A DNA stretch of 64,000 nt, from positions 34,748-98,747 of the forward strand of contig NZ_VKDB01000013.1 of the NCBI RefSeq assembly GCF_007280555.1, in the 5' to 3' direction. Of this stretch, positions 41,901 through 52,300 are shown one piece after another. The first letter of the stretch is position 1. Each line of letters opens with the position of its first letter. The stretch comes from Deinococcus detaillensis. Its GTDB lineage: Bacteria; Deinococcota; Deinococci; Deinococcales; Deinococcaceae. The notes under the pieces were generated by a model, which ran no database searches, was not told where the DNA came from, and saw nothing but the letters and a program-made list of their open reading frames with translations. The position numbers and the translations under genes are program-made.

Positions 41901-41954
41901 GTGCTCAATACGGGCAAGACCATCACCGTTATTTTCACGGTCAAAGTGAACTAA
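38934..41954 (+). CDS. Large secreted DUF11/Ig-like repeat protein A
   Basis: 1006 residues. Signal peptide MNRFKHLALLVGLAMGSALAAG, then the motif GTNIINTASATYTD that opens many DUF11 surface proteins, and six or seven Ig/DUF11 units with boundaries such as KPKIGDYIEYSIAAINSSTTNAAGNVVVTDVLPSGTTY, TDIVFPGTVRNIGTATDTF and VSYPVDLVNTGATSDTV. Extremely rich in Thr/Ser/Gly/Asn, with only one cysteine pair (TCADADCTV) near residue 880. Ends TITVIFTVKVN. No membrane anchor or sortase site. Probably a surface filament or layer component. Followed by a terminator hairpin with a short T run. Confidence 0.82.
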   Translation: MNRFKHLALLVGLAMGSALAAGTAPGTNIINTASATYTDPDAATQTTSSNTVTTTVQPKGGFSITLDQTSQTAPSIGNDTSIDSTLKLTGSAGQKVIYTYTVANDGNYDDTYNLTTTLAAGATVAGLSASDYSFTSDVAGTTPITSVTVAAGVSKTFYMVVTVPVGAINGQVAYADPVGTATVTSVPKVGGGTFTVPLAGESNNNFQYNKLTVNPSALVAATKTVTKYYTSYTSSSVNTPQTLASGYKPKIGDYIEYSIAAINSSTTNAAGNVVVTDVLPSGTTYTAASFTTGTGTVVNASNTLTITPTSGLIAKSSGIAITVVAQITALKDISATPDGINDPVVNSATVAYKDPSLPATSTNASSDPTNVAGVGVGPLAFATGTASGTITTTESAPNAPGLTVTRSGTGIANDGSGAPGDDTSTIASAVVNANGTTTDIVFPGTVRNIGTATDTFILSSTFTSNNIGGTPTVAYYSDAAATIPITGPISLMPGAFANYYVKVTLPAATPTYTGTALNPAVGLTVTATSTNNAGVSDVTKDALTSTDRRSTLVGNNDNTKAQVIDNNGAPDLTKLVKNVTPNGSAQTVSYPVDLVNTGATSDTVTLSGTVLIPTVTTPGGVSTTVQYYTTTDGVTPGTLITSTTVPAGTEQTILAVVTVPANAVPTTGTTGLALNQTFTSTQNGTVNFNPDTTDTGTFTKGDLLTIGTNNSFTFTADNFSRITAVGSVIYAHTLTNTSANTTITGGSFGVALDTNRTSTANFTGSGLSDTGSSLDSGTQTDFVLTYSSTIGGTYTSSLPAISTLAPGASQTVYVKVVNTKDNNVSAVNDVVFQAAPIFNLGTNPAAQYVEDVTLVRVNGLAGTPTDPSTPADYALKPLKSVKTCADADCTVVNDASGLTAKPGNYLQYTIVTKNNRLSAADLKNVFVLDIVPSNTTFTRLSATSDQTGTILYSTDGGLSWLATAPTSVATTVFRIGLNTNGDAVIDGSDVLNTGKTITVIFTVKVN

Positions 41955-41961
41955 TCGTTAT

Positions 41962-41995
41962 CGGGCGTGTTTCCTCGTGGGAACACGCCCGTTTT
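41962..41995 (+). terminator. Terminator/attenuator inside the envelope gene group
   Basis: 13-base-pair stem (41962-41974 with 41979-41991, one wobble), loop TCGT, then only TTTT; likely partial, setting different levels for the genes on either side. Confidence 0.7.
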
Positions 41996-42025
41996 GTAGC
42001 AAGAATTTTGTACGAATCTCAACAT

Positions 42026-42031
42026 TAGACT
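42026..42031 (+). promoter_or_regulatory. Possible -10 element TAGACT before the second DUF11 gene
   Basis: TAGACT 80 bases before GTG 42112; that gene has AGGAGG (42102-42107), so a leadered transcript. No good -35. Confidence 0.35.
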
Positions 42032-42111
42032 GAATTCAAGATTTTCCCTACACTCTTTTTTTTGCATTTTCCCCTCGCTTGAGGGCAGCTGTAATTTGTT
42101 CAGGAGGCCCC

Positions 42112-45100
42112 GTGCGAACAGCGTTTCAATCCATTCTCCCTCTACTGTGCTTGTGGACCGGGCTTGCCTCTGCCCAGGCCCAGCCGCAGCCGGTGCCTGC
42201 CGGAACACAGATCGTCAACCAGGCCACTGGCAATTACAAAGACCTGCTAGCCGGTGACCAGACCAGTCAGTCCAACATCGTCAAGACCAGCATCTCTCCG
42301 GTGTGCAGCGTTTCGGTGCTGGCAAGCACTCAGGCGCTGGGCTATCAGCCGGGCCGCCCACTGGCCTTTGCCTTCACCGTCAGCAACAACGGCAATGACC
42401 GCTACAGCTTCGGCCTTCAGGGCAAAACCACACCGCCACTGGGCGCAGTCAGGCTCTACCGCGACGCTGCGCCCCTGAGCATCAGAGACGCGGGCGACGC
42501 GTTGCTGACCGCGCCGGAGCAGCTCAGCCTGAACGCCGGTGAGGCCCAGTCGCTGCTGCTCGAAGTCGATGTGCCTGCCAATGCCAGCGGCCAGATCAGT
42601 GGCCTCCTCAGTGCTGCCTGCCCGAACGGCGGCACGGCAACCACCGGACAGCAGACCGCCCGGCCCGGCGCACAGCTGGAACTGTCCAAGAGCTTCTCCG
42701 CTGCCGCTGTGCAGCCCAACGGTGACGTGACGGTGACCCTGCGGGCTGTGAACACTGGCGACTTCGACGCCCAGAACGTGATCGTCGAAGACCTCTTCGA
42801 GCAGAGCCTCAATGCTGGAAACAAGAACTTTGAGCTGGTGGCAGGCAGCGCCGCTCCCACGCTCGGTTATGAGCAGGTCGCTGCGGGTGTGCGCTGGCGG
42901 GTCCCGCTGCTGGCACGTCAGCAGGCTCTGAGCTTCAGCTTTCGGCTGCGTGCCCTGCCCGGCGCAAAGGTGGGTCAGCAGATCAACCAGGCCGCCGCAC
43001 AGGGCCAGGATGCTCAGGGCAACGCGCTGCCCACCGCGCAGGCGCAGGCCACTATCGCCGTTCGGCCACCGCCACAGATTGCGCTGGGGCCAGCCAAAAA
43101 CGCCCAGGCCGCTCCCGGCGGCGAGGGCAGCGCCTCGGACCGGCAGAGCCAGAGTGACATCCTGCAAAATCAGGAGGTCTGCTTTGAGCACGAGCTGCAA
43201 AACCTCGGCCCCGACACCGACAACCTGAGCGTTGCGGCGCAGGCGGGCGCACCGAATGCCGTCTTTCGGACTCTCGGCGGCGCAGCACAGGTGTTCCCGG
43301 TGACCCTGGCTCCCAACCAGACTGCCGCTTTCCTGGCCTGCTACCGCGCCGCTGGCAATCAGCCGTTCGAGGCCCGTTTGACGGCCACCAGCACGGCCCA
43401 GGCCCAGTCCAATTCGACCATCGACGCCGTGGTGAGTTTCGTGGTGCCGGGCGTGGCCCTCGGCCCGGTCAACGCGCCGGAAGCGCCGGAACTGAGTGAG
43501 ACTGACACCCAGAGCCAGCCTCTGGCCCTGGTCGGCAAGCCGAACTGCTTTCAGCAGACCCTCAAGAACACCGGCACCAACCCGGACAGCTACACCATCA
43601 GTGCCAGTCAGGTGCAGGGCGCGGCCACCACCGAGATCAAGGCTGAGCAGCCTCTGAATCTGGCTCCCGGCGCGAGCGTGACCTTCACGGTGTGCTTCAC
43701 CCCGCTGCAACCCGGCACACTGGAAGTGCTGCTGACCGCCACCTCGAAATATGGCCCGACCAACCTGACTCGTGACCGCGTTCTGAATGTGGTGTTGCCA
43801 CAAATCGCGCTCGGCCCCATCGGCAATCCGCAGGCCAACCCTGGCGGCGAGGGCAGCGCCGATGACCTTCAGGTGCGTGACAACGGCCTTCTCAACCAGC
43901 GGCTGTGCTTCTCCCAGACGGTCAGCAACCTGGCCGCCGTACCCGATCAGCTGAGTATCGGCGGTGTGATTGATCTGGGCACCGCTGAACTGACCCTGGA
44001 AAACCTCGACGGCAGCCCCCTGGTTCAGCCCGTCGCGCTCACCTCCGCCGGTCAGTCGGGCGACCACCTCGATTTCCGCGTCTGTGTCACGCCCAGCGCT
44101 TCGGCGAGCGGTGCGGCGGCCCTGCAACTGACGCTCAAGGCCACCTCGGCGCTGGGTGCTGCGTCCAATGCCACCCGCGATCAGGTGCTCAGCCTCTACA
44201 GTGGCCTGCCGCGCCTGACCAAAGTGGTCGATCAGGCCAGCGGCACCCCGGTGGCCCAGGGCCAGCGGCTGACCTACAGCCTCAAGTCCGAGAATCCTTT
44301 CCCCTTCGCGCTCGCTCAGATCACGGTGCAGGACACGCTCAGCGATTACCTCGACCCGGCCACACTGGAGATCTCTGACGGTGGCCGCTTGGAAGGCAAG
44401 ACGGTCATCTGGACGCTTGATCACCTCGATCCTCAGAGCGCCCGCACCCTGACGGTCAGTGCCAAGGTCAAACAGGACGCCCCCGACGGCGTGCTGGTGG
44501 TCAACCGCTTTGTCTTCAGCAGCAGAGAAGTGCAGACGCCGACACCTTCCAACGAGGTCGAGAGCCTGATCTGGAGCGCAACTCTGACTCTCGATAAGCG
44601 CTCCGACAGCGCCCAGGTGGACATTGGCGGCGAACTGGGCTGGACCCTGCACATCCACAACACCTCTAAGAGCGCCGTCCTGATCGACCTGATGCTCAAC
44701 GACACCCTGCCGACTGGCCTGAGCTTCGTGCCGGGGAGCGCCAAGCTCGACGGTGAGATCCTGACAGATCCGGTGATCCAGGGTCAGCTGCTGCACTTCA
44801 ACTTGCCGACCCCGATCAAGGCGAACGCCACCGTGACCCTGACGTTCCGCACCCGGGTGGGTGTCGATAGCCCCGAGATCATTATCAACTCGGCCCAGGT
44901 CGAGGGCAAAGGCCAGGACACCCTGACTGCCGCCCTGACCGCTGTGGCTTCCAACGTCGCCAGGAGCCAGGTGGTCCGGATCAATCCGCGTGTCTTCGCG
45001 CCGCGCGGTGAGTTGCTGGGCCGGGTTTACCTCGACCTCAACGCAGACGCGGCCTTTACGTTCGGTAAGGATCTGCCGCTGGCCAATGCCCGCCTGATTC

Positions 45101-45606
45101 TGGCGGATGGCCGCAGCGTCCTGACCGACAAGGAGGGGCGCTACCACTTCCAGAGTTTGCCCGAGGGCATGTGGGGGCTGCGTCTCGATCCCAACTCGGT
45201 GCCGTTCGTGCCGGAACGTGACGTCAATGATGGAGGCCTGCTGGGCAGCCGCAACATGTCGGTCTTCGCTTTGACGGTTGCAGACTTCCCGCTCGAAAAG
45301 CCGCAGGGTGACATTTATGCCGAGCGCGTCACCACCTTGCGGGTCGGGAGCGCCGTGCTGAGCAAGTCGATGCTGCAAATGAGCCTCAACACCTTCCAGG
45401 TCACCTTAAGCTTACAAACGCCCCAGGCCCTGAGCCAGCTCCACATCCTCGATCCTCTGCCGACTGGGGCCAGCATGACGGACGGCGCGTCAGAGTTGCG
45501 TCTCGACGTGCCTGCCGGTCAGCAGCAGTGGCGCTACACCTTTGAGTGGTCCGGGAAGGCGCTGCCCACCCTGACCGATCCTCAAATGGACTGGAGATAC
45601 CCATGA
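42112..45606 (+). CDS. Large secreted DUF11/SdrD-B-like repeat protein B
   Basis: 1164 residues from GTG 42112 (AGGAGG 4 bases upstream). Signal peptide VRTAFQSILPLLCLWTGLASAQA, then the same opening motif as protein A (GTQIVNQATGNYKD). DUF11 unit at about 200-300; three related repeats starting at 321, 447 and 563, each opening with ALGPxxxxxA and each holding one cysteine pair (CF...CY, CF...CF, CF...CV). Two more DUF11 units follow at about 700 and 825 (KVVDQASGTPVAQGQRLTYS, LDKRSDSAQVDIGGELGW). A CNA-B/SdrD-like unit spans about 965-1060 (LLGRVYLDLNADAAFTFG). Eight mature cysteines in four pairs suggest disulfides. Its TGA overlaps the next ATG. Confidence 0.85.
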   Translation: MRTAFQSILPLLCLWTGLASAQAQPQPVPAGTQIVNQATGNYKDLLAGDQTSQSNIVKTSISPVCSVSVLASTQALGYQPGRPLAFAFTVSNNGNDRYSFGLQGKTTPPLGAVRLYRDAAPLSIRDAGDALLTAPEQLSLNAGEAQSLLLEVDVPANASGQISGLLSAACPNGGTATTGQQTARPGAQLELSKSFSAAAVQPNGDVTVTLRAVNTGDFDAQNVIVEDLFEQSLNAGNKNFELVAGSAAPTLGYEQVAAGVRWRVPLLARQQALSFSFRLRALPGAKVGQQINQAAAQGQDAQGNALPTAQAQATIAVRPPPQIALGPAKNAQAAPGGEGSASDRQSQSDILQNQEVCFEHELQNLGPDTDNLSVAAQAGAPNAVFRTLGGAAQVFPVTLAPNQTAAFLACYRAAGNQPFEARLTATSTAQAQSNSTIDAVVSFVVPGVALGPVNAPEAPELSETDTQSQPLALVGKPNCFQQTLKNTGTNPDSYTISASQVQGAATTEIKAEQPLNLAPGASVTFTVCFTPLQPGTLEVLLTATSKYGPTNLTRDRVLNVVLPQIALGPIGNPQANPGGEGSADDLQVRDNGLLNQRLCFSQTVSNLAAVPDQLSIGGVIDLGTAELTLENLDGSPLVQPVALTSAGQSGDHLDFRVCVTPSASASGAAALQLTLKATSALGAASNATRDQVLSLYSGLPRLTKVVDQASGTPVAQGQRLTYSLKSENPFPFALAQITVQDTLSDYLDPATLEISDGGRLEGKTVIWTLDHLDPQSARTLTVSAKVKQDAPDGVLVVNRFVFSSREVQTPTPSNEVESLIWSATLTLDKRSDSAQVDIGGELGWTLHIHNTSKSAVLIDLMLNDTLPTGLSFVPGSAKLDGEILTDPVIQGQLLHFNLPTPIKANATVTLTFRTRVGVDSPEIIINSAQVEGKGQDTLTAALTAVASNVARSQVVRINPRVFAPRGELLGRVYLDLNADAAFTFGKDLPLANARLILADGRSVLTDKEGRYHFQSLPEGMWGLRLDPNSVPFVPERDVNDGGLLGSRNMSVFALTVADFPLEKPQGDIYAERVTTLRVGSAVLSKSMLQMSLNTFQVTLSLQTPQALSQLHILDPLPTGASMTDGASELRLDVPAGQQQWRYTFEWSGKALPTLTDPQMDWRYP

Positions 45607-48600
45607 GTTCGCTGCGTGTCCTTTCGCTCTTGATGGCTGGAACCCTGGCGCTGGGCGTTGGCCAGGCCCAGATGCCCGTTCCCGCCGTGCCTCAGTCTGA
45701 AGTCCAGCGTCTGGAAGTGAGTGCGCCTTCCCGGACACTGGTCAATACCTCCACTGACCTCAGCTTCACCCTCAGCAATCTGGGCGAGGCTCCGGCTCAG
45801 CTCACCCTCCTGCTTGATGCCGACGCGTCCGTGACGCTGGGCAGCAGCAGCCTCGACGTGACGCTGCAACCCCATGAAGTCCGAGTGCTTAAGGTCACGG
45901 CAACCCCGTCCCAGGTGGGCACCTTCCAGGTGCGGGGCCGCGTGGTCGCTCAGAGCACACCGGCAGAAGGACTGGCCGAAGAGAACGTGCAGGCGCAGAC
46001 CAGCAGTTCCCTGGACGTGTTGCCTGCGCTCAGAGCGGCGCGGGAATCTGATCTCTCGCTGCCGTTCAGGGTCTCCCAGGAAGCGCTCAGCGTGGTGGTG
46101 GCCCAGCGTCTGCCGCAGGGCACTGTCTACCGGCCCGGCTCAAGCACACTTGCTGAAGCGCCGTTGACCGATCCGAAAGTGGGCCAGGACAATATGCTGT
46201 ACTGGACCGTCAGCCTACCGCCTGCCGACCCGGCGCTTCCCAGGGGAGCACAGCGTTCCTTCGTGCTCCGCTACAAGGTGTCGCATAGCGGCGATCTTCC
46301 GGCCCTGTCTGCTCCGGCGCTGCAAGCCCGCTTTCCTGGTAACACCGATGTGGCCCTGGTCGGGCAGATTGATGCCCAGGACCTGGCCAAGGCCAGCCAG
46401 TCCGAGGCGGCCAGCGTCAACCCCGGCGTTATCAAGTTGCCGCTGGACGGTACGGTGTTCCGTGACCGCAGCCGTATCAGCGTGGTACTCGAAGGCAGCG
46501 ACACCACCGACCTGAGCGCCACCCTCAACGGTCAGCCGCTGCCGGAAGACGCGCTGGGCAAGACCGTCACCGACCCCAAAAACCACAGCTTGCACCTGGA
46601 ATATTTCGGCCTGCCACTTCAGGAAGGCAAGAATGTGCTGGAAGTCGGCGGCGAACAGGTGACGGTGTTTCTGGCTGGTGCGCCGGTGCGCCTGGAAGCC
46701 GAGCCGAAGCAGATCGTGGCCGACGGCTTCACGCCGCTGGAGATCAGGGTCAGCGCAGTGGACAAGAGCGGCACCACCGGACGCGACGGCTTCATGACCG
46801 TCGACAGCAACCTCGAAGTCCTCGACCCCGATGCCAATCCCACCGAATCCAATTACCAGGTCCAACTGGTCAACGGCGTGGGCATTCTGCATCTGCGCCC
46901 CCAAGCCGTACCGACCCGCCTCAACCTCAAGCTGGCCATCGGTGAACTGCGCCGCGACGTGAGCTTTGACGTGCGGCCCAACGCCACCCAGGTGGGCATT
47001 GGCACCCTCAGCGCCACGGTGGGCCTCCAGCCCTTCTCGGTGGGCGTCACCGGGCGCGGCTACTACGAGGGACCGCTGGCTGGCGGCAAGCTTTACGTGG
47101 CCGGAGCCGCCGAATACCAGGCCCGCTCGGCAGCTGGCAGCTGGCAGACCACCACCTCGGGGGGCCGTTTGCCCACCAACGAGACGACGGTGGACGGCTA
47201 CACGGTCTACGGCGACTCTTCGAGCGCCTCGGTGCCGCTGCAAGGCATCGACCCGCTGGCGCTGCGCTACGAGCATCCCCGTTTCCAGGTGAGCTACGGC
47301 CAGGTGGCCTTGCCCATCACGACTTTGGCGGCGGGCGGCGGCTACACGGCCCTGACGGCCGAGACCAAGGGCGCTGTGCAGGTTTCCGGTTTTGTTGCCG
47401 CCGTGCCTTCGAGCACCGTCCAGAAAACCCTGACGCCAGACGGCACCCGCCTGCTCAAGATTGGCGAGGCCGTCGAGTACGGCTCAGAGCATCTGGTCTT
47501 GGTCACCACCGACCGCACCACCGGGGTCGAACTTTCGCGCAAGCCACTCACCTGGTTGGTGGAGTACACCCTCGACGCCGATTCAGGCGTGCTGGAATTT
47601 GTGCGCCCACTGACCTCGACGGACGAACAGCTCAATCCACAGTCGCTGGAACTGACCTACCGCACGACCGACGCGCTGGGCCACCGCTACGTGATCGGCG
47701 GCGCGCAGGTCAAGACCACCCAGGGGCCTTTCAGTGCTTCGGCGGCCATCGTCTCGCTGCGCCAGGACGCTGACCACAACACCGTTACCTTCGGCACGCG
47801 GCTGAACTACACCCAGGGTACCAATACCGCCGAGGCGTATCTGGCCTATGCCCACGGGGTGCAGGCGACGCTGAGCGCCCAGACCCAGACCCAGGCATTG
47901 TCGGTCAGCGCCCGTGCCCGCACCCAGTCGGAAGGCTACGACGGTGTCGGCAAGGGCAGCATCGGCACGGACGTCGCGGTAGACGCCAGCTACAAAGTCA
48001 CGCCGCAGTTCAGCGTGCAGGCGTCAGGCCTCTACGGACAGACCCCTTCGGGCAACAACGCCTCGCTCGCGGCGTCGGCCAATTACACGCTCGCGCCCTT
48101 CACGGTGGGAGCCGGGTTACGCCAGCAACTGCTGTCTAGTCCTGCCACCTTCGTGACCGCCAAGGCTGCTTACAACGGCCCGAAGCTGGGAGCCGAGGTC
48201 AGTCACGCTCAGGTGCTGAGCGGCCAGGGCGATCCGCAGACGCAGTTCAGTGTGCGCTACGCCCTGACACCTCAACTCAGCCTCAAGCTGACTGATCTGC
48301 TGACCTGGGGCAAGAGCAACCAGGCCGCCCTGGGTGTGGAAAACAAATTCGGCAACACCACCCTCAGCGCCAACTACGAATTGCCCAGCAGCGGCGGCCA
48401 GGGCAACCGCGCCCGCTTCGGGGCCAATACCCAGGTGCCGATCACCGACCGCCTGAGCGCCAATGTCCAGGCAGCCTACTCGGCAGATCTGGCCCAGGGC
48501 AAGAACACCACCGAGGGCGGCGTCGACCTGAGCTACCGGGGCGATCAGTTCACGGCCAGCGCCGGGATCAGTGCCAACTTGCCGAGCGACGGCGACGCCA

Positions 48601-49151
48601 AGCTGGTCTACAAGGGCGGCCTGAGCAGCTCGATTGGCCGGGTCTGGACCCTGGCCGCCGACGCCACCAGTGAGCGCTCAGCCGTCAGCGGCAACCGCTT
48701 GACCGTCTCGGCAGCGCTGCGTGACGGCCTGCTCGAAGGACTGGCTTACGTGCGTTACGCCGACGGCAGCCTCAAAGGAAACAGCACCGGCAGCGGCGAA
48801 GTGACTTCGCAGCTTGGCCTGACCTACCGCAAGCCGCAGTTTCAGGTGCGTGGGGCGCTGAATACCCTCGATACGCTGGGGGTGGATCACGGCCTGCTGA
48901 TTCAGCCGCAACTCGGCGGCACGCTCTACCTCACCGACTGGCTGGGCATGGGAGTCTATGGCCGCGCCCTCTATCAGCCGGGATTGCAGCAAGTGCAGTG
49001 GGGCCTGGGTCTGGAAGGCACCGTGCGGGTCTTCGACGGCACCTGGGCCACCCTGGGCTACAATCCCACCGGCTTTAACGGCATCGGCAGCGACACCCAC
49101 CAGGGCTTTTACCTGCGCCTCGACTTGCTGCTTCAGGAGAACAACCGATGA
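45603..49151 (+). CDS. Probable outer-membrane beta-barrel with Ig-like N-terminal domains
   Basis: 1182 residues, ATG overlapping the previous TGA (ATGA). Signal peptide [24 protein letters not shown]-terminal Ig/DUF11 units (about 24-460), including [27 protein letters not shown], an invasin-like Ig strand pattern. From about 465 to the end there are some 700 residues of alternating amphipathic strands ([83 protein letters not shown]), which fits a large outer-membrane barrel. No cysteine. I infer that it anchors or exports the neighbouring repeat proteins. Confidence 0.75.
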   Translation: MSSLRVLSLLMAGTLALGVGQAQMPVPAVPQSEVQRLEVSAPSRTLVNTSTDLSFTLSNLGEAPAQLTLLLDADASVTLGSSSLDVTLQPHEVRVLKVTATPSQVGTFQVRGRVVAQSTPAEGLAEENVQAQTSSSLDVLPALRAARESDLSLPFRVSQEALSVVVAQRLPQGTVYRPGSSTLAEAPLTDPKVGQDNMLYWTVSLPPADPALPRGAQRSFVLRYKVSHSGDLPALSAPALQARFPGNTDVALVGQIDAQDLAKASQSEAASVNPGVIKLPLDGTVFRDRSRISVVLEGSDTTDLSATLNGQPLPEDALGKTVTDPKNHSLHLEYFGLPLQEGKNVLEVGGEQVTVFLAGAPVRLEAEPKQIVADGFTPLEIRVSAVDKSGTTGRDGFMTVDSNLEVLDPDANPTESNYQVQLVNGVGILHLRPQAVPTRLNLKLAIGELRRDVSFDVRPNATQVGIGTLSATVGLQPFSVGVTGRGYYEGPLAGGKLYVAGAAEYQARSAAGSWQTTTSGGRLPTNETTVDGYTVYGDSSSASVPLQGIDPLALRYEHPRFQVSYGQVALPITTLAAGGGYTALTAETKGAVQVSGFVAAVPSSTVQKTLTPDGTRLLKIGEAVEYGSEHLVLVTTDRTTGVELSRKPLTWLVEYTLDADSGVLEFVRPLTSTDEQLNPQSLELTYRTTDALGHRYVIGGAQVKTTQGPFSASAAIVSLRQDADHNTVTFGTRLNYTQGTNTAEAYLAYAHGVQATLSAQTQTQALSVSARARTQSEGYDGVGKGSIGTDVAVDASYKVTPQFSVQASGLYGQTPSGNNASLAASANYTLAPFTVGAGLRQQLLSSPATFVTAKAAYNGPKLGAEVSHAQVLSGQGDPQTQFSVRYALTPQLSLKLTDLLTWGKSNQAALGVENKFGNTTLSANYELPSSGGQGNRARFGANTQVPITDRLSANVQAAYSADLAQGKNTTEGGVDLSYRGDQFTASAGISANLPSDGDAKLVYKGGLSSSIGRVWTLAADATSERSAVSGNRLTVSAALRDGLLEGLAYVRYADGSLKGNSTGSGEVTSQLGLTYRKPQFQVRGALNTLDTLGVDHGLLIQPQLGGTLYLTDWLGMGVYGRALYQPGLQQVQWGLGLEGTVRVFDGTWATLGYNPTGFNGIGSDTHQGFYLRLDLLLQENNR

Positions 49152-49386
49152 ATCTGAACCTCTTTGCCCGGCGGCCCGCGTCCGCGCCGCGTCGCAACTT
49201 CATGGCAGTGGCAGCGCCGTCTACGGCTACGGCATCAGAGGCTCGGTACGCGTTCCGCCCGGTACCTGGGCCACCTTGGGCTACAACCCTACCGGCTTCG
49301 ATGGGATCGGCAATCAATACACCAAAAAGGGAGCTTACGTGCGGCTTGATATGACTTTGGACGACAGCGTGGGGGAAAAGAAGTGA
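49148..49386 (+). pseudogene. Degenerate duplicate of the barrel C-terminus
   Basis: An ATG (49148) overlaps the barrel gene's stop and opens a 68-codon frame without recognisable product. In the next frame the residues [18 protein letters not shown] then [10 protein letters not shown] repeat the last 45 or so residues of the barrel ([17 protein letters not shown]...YLRLDLLL), ending at the TGA 49384-49386. That frame has no start codon of its own, and joining it to the ATG needs a frameshift near 49200. Best read as the two ends of a second barrel gene whose middle was lost, or as a partial tandem duplication. Confidence 0.65.
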
Positions 49387-52300
49387 ATCTGCACCACAAA
49401 AGACGACCTCTCCGACGCTTGTTGATCCTGCTGGCGGTGATTTCGGGGCTGGCCTCCGGCATGTCGGGCGCGGCCAACTACAACCTCAGGTTTGTCAATC
49501 CCGGAAATTGCCCTGCCAATGTCAACGGTGCCAACGCAGCCTTGAACAGCAGTTGCCGCTACACCAACGTGGTGGTCGACAATGCAGGCACTCCGCTTCC
49601 GGCAGCGTCCATCTACCAGCGCGACGTGATCGTGACGCTGAGCAAGTTGACAGGCGGCGCGGTGGTTGCAGGTACGACCACCAATCCGGACGCCTGGGAC
49701 AACGACAAGTTGCAGCTTGACGGAGTCGGAGCTTTTCGTCCGGAGTTCTTCACGCCTACTGTGACGTCTCCCAATACGGCAGGCGCTACTGCATGGGCCG
49801 AATTCACCTTCCAGTTCGTGCCTACGGGGGGTGTGAGCACCACCACCACCCCACTTCCGGGCACGTTCTACATGACCAGCTTCGACACCGACGGCAATAC
49901 CTCTACGCTGCGCGAGTTCATCGAATTTGTGGGCCCGAGCGCCAGCGGTATTTCGTCCAATCCAGCGAGCGCCGATCAGCTGGGGGCCGCTGTAGACGGT
50001 GGGACCAACTACGAAGCCATTACTGACGCCAATCAGGCGGCCATCGGGAGCGGCGCGGCCTACAAGGCCAGCGCTCAGTTCGCTACACCGGGGATCGTCA
50101 AGTTCGCGGTGGGTGCGCGGCAGGGCGCATCAAGTTGCTCTGATGCCTGTGAACGCCTGAGCGCCTACAGCTTTCAGGTGGCCGACTCGGTCGTGCTCTA
50201 TCCCAGCGTAGACGGCTCCAAGTCGGTCAAACTGACCACCGACGCCGACGGCAACGGGGTGGTCAGCCCCGGCGACACCCTGACCTACACCGTGACTTAC
50301 ACCAACACCGGCAACGCCGCCGAGACGGGTTTTCAGATTACCGACGCGCTTCCTGCGGGCGTGACCATCACAGCGGCGGGCGCTCAGACGGTGCGCCTGA
50401 ACGGCACGGTCACGGCGGGCGCACGCAACACCGGCTACACCGGGGCAGTAGGCAAGACTGGCCTGCTGGCGGCGGGGCGCACCCTCCCAGTGGGCGGTAC
50501 GGTCAGCGTGAGTATTCCGGTCACCGTGAATGCGGTCGCCGCTGACAACACTGTCCTGAGCAATCAGACGAACAGCAGCGGCAGCTACACCAATGCCGCT
50601 GGAACCTCGCTGCCAGCCCCGGCAGCCGACTCCGACAACGTAGATTCCACCACAGTCTTTCCGCCCAGCACGGCGGCCACCACCGGCTTTGGTACGGTTC
50701 CGGCGGGCAGCGTGGCCCAGACCCAAGTGGCCAGCGTTGATCCGACGACAGTGAACGTGCGCCGTCTGCCGACCCTCACGCTTAGCAAGACCATCGCCGC
50801 TCCTGGCCGCGTGAACCCTGCCGACCAGTTCACGGTGCAGATCAAGAACGGGGCTACCGTCACAGCCAGTGCAAATACTACCGGTACCGGCACCACAGCG
50901 GCCACCGGGATCACTTCCCTGCTGAGTGGAACCAGCTATACGCTGACCGAGGTCATGGCAGCCGGTAGCATCTCGTCCCTGACCTCCTACACCACCGCAG
51001 CCTCCTGCACCAATAGTACGGTTGGCGGCCTCACCACCCTGCCAACCGGCGCTGGTCAGAGCTTCACGCTCACACCAGCACTGGGCGACGTCATCAACTG
51101 CACCCTGACCAACACTGCGAAACTGCCTTCCCTGAGCATCGGCAAGACCAACAACGGGCCGTGGGTGGCCAATCAGGCGGGCGCGACCTACACCCTGACG
51201 GTGAGCAACGCTGGTCCCGGCGCGACGAGCGGTGTGATCACCGTGCAGGACCAGTTGCCGGTCGGCATCACGCCGCGCAGCATCAGTGGCTTCACGAGCG
51301 GCACCTTCACCTGTACCTACCCTGACGAACTGGCGACGGGTTCGCCCGCCCCAGACCAGACCTACGCAGTGACGTGTACCAGCTCAGCCACTATCGCGTC
51401 CGGCGGAACCGCAACCATCACTCTGCCGGTCGAAGTCAATCCCAACGCGGTCGGCTCTGCGGTGAACTACGCCTCGGTGGGCGGCGGCGGCGATTCGCGC
51501 AACGCTGGCGCGGCCCCGACCCCCAGTGCCACATGCACGCCCACAGAGCTGTGTACCTCGAACCCCGTTACCGTGACCGACGTCGCGTCGCCGCCGGTCT
51601 GCACGACTCCTGCTCAGACCACCAACCTGCTGACAGGGACGTACAGCTTCTATGATTCCGTCAATGGACAGAACATCACGCGGAATGTTCCGCTGATCGC
51701 CAACTCGCCCAACTATGTGAGTCGGGGTTCAGGTGCTGGAAAGGCTTATGTGGTCGACATGTCCTGGGGGTGGAACAACGGAACTGGCAACGCCCTATCA
51801 CCCAAAGGCACCGTTTCCTTGCTAATCAACGGCACCGTGTACGCCACCCTGACCACCAACGACGGTTACAGCGGCTACGCCACATTTGCTGCCCTTAATG
51901 GAGCCACCATCGCGGGCAGCGAGATGGGACGGACCGCTGGGCTCGGTGCCGCTGCTGCCAACGCTTACGTGACGCTGCCCACCAGTGTGACCGCCATCTC
52001 GTCGGTGCAGGTTCGCTGGGTTCTTGGTGTGGCCCCCGGAAGCTCTTCCGACGACGACGGCGGCGTGATCATCAGGTCGATCAATGCCTGTGCTCAGTAC
52101 CCGGTGATCACCCTGCTCAAGCTGGGGCGCAATGTCAGCGCATCGCCCTCTCAACCTTTCATTGGCAGCGTGGGCAGCATCGGGGCCAAACCTGGCGATA
52201 CAGTGGAATACTGCGTCGTCTACAGCAACACGGGCGGCGCAGCACCCAACTTCAAACTGACCGACAACGTGCCTGCCGAATTGAACGCTTTAGTTGATGG

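Noticed and set aside
42247..45378. A 1043-codon open frame on the minus strand opposite DUF11 protein B
   Set aside because: It has no start signal, low-complexity His/Gly/Arg-rich content and is the expected by-product of strong third-position GC bias; the plus-strand product has signal peptide, domains and RBS.
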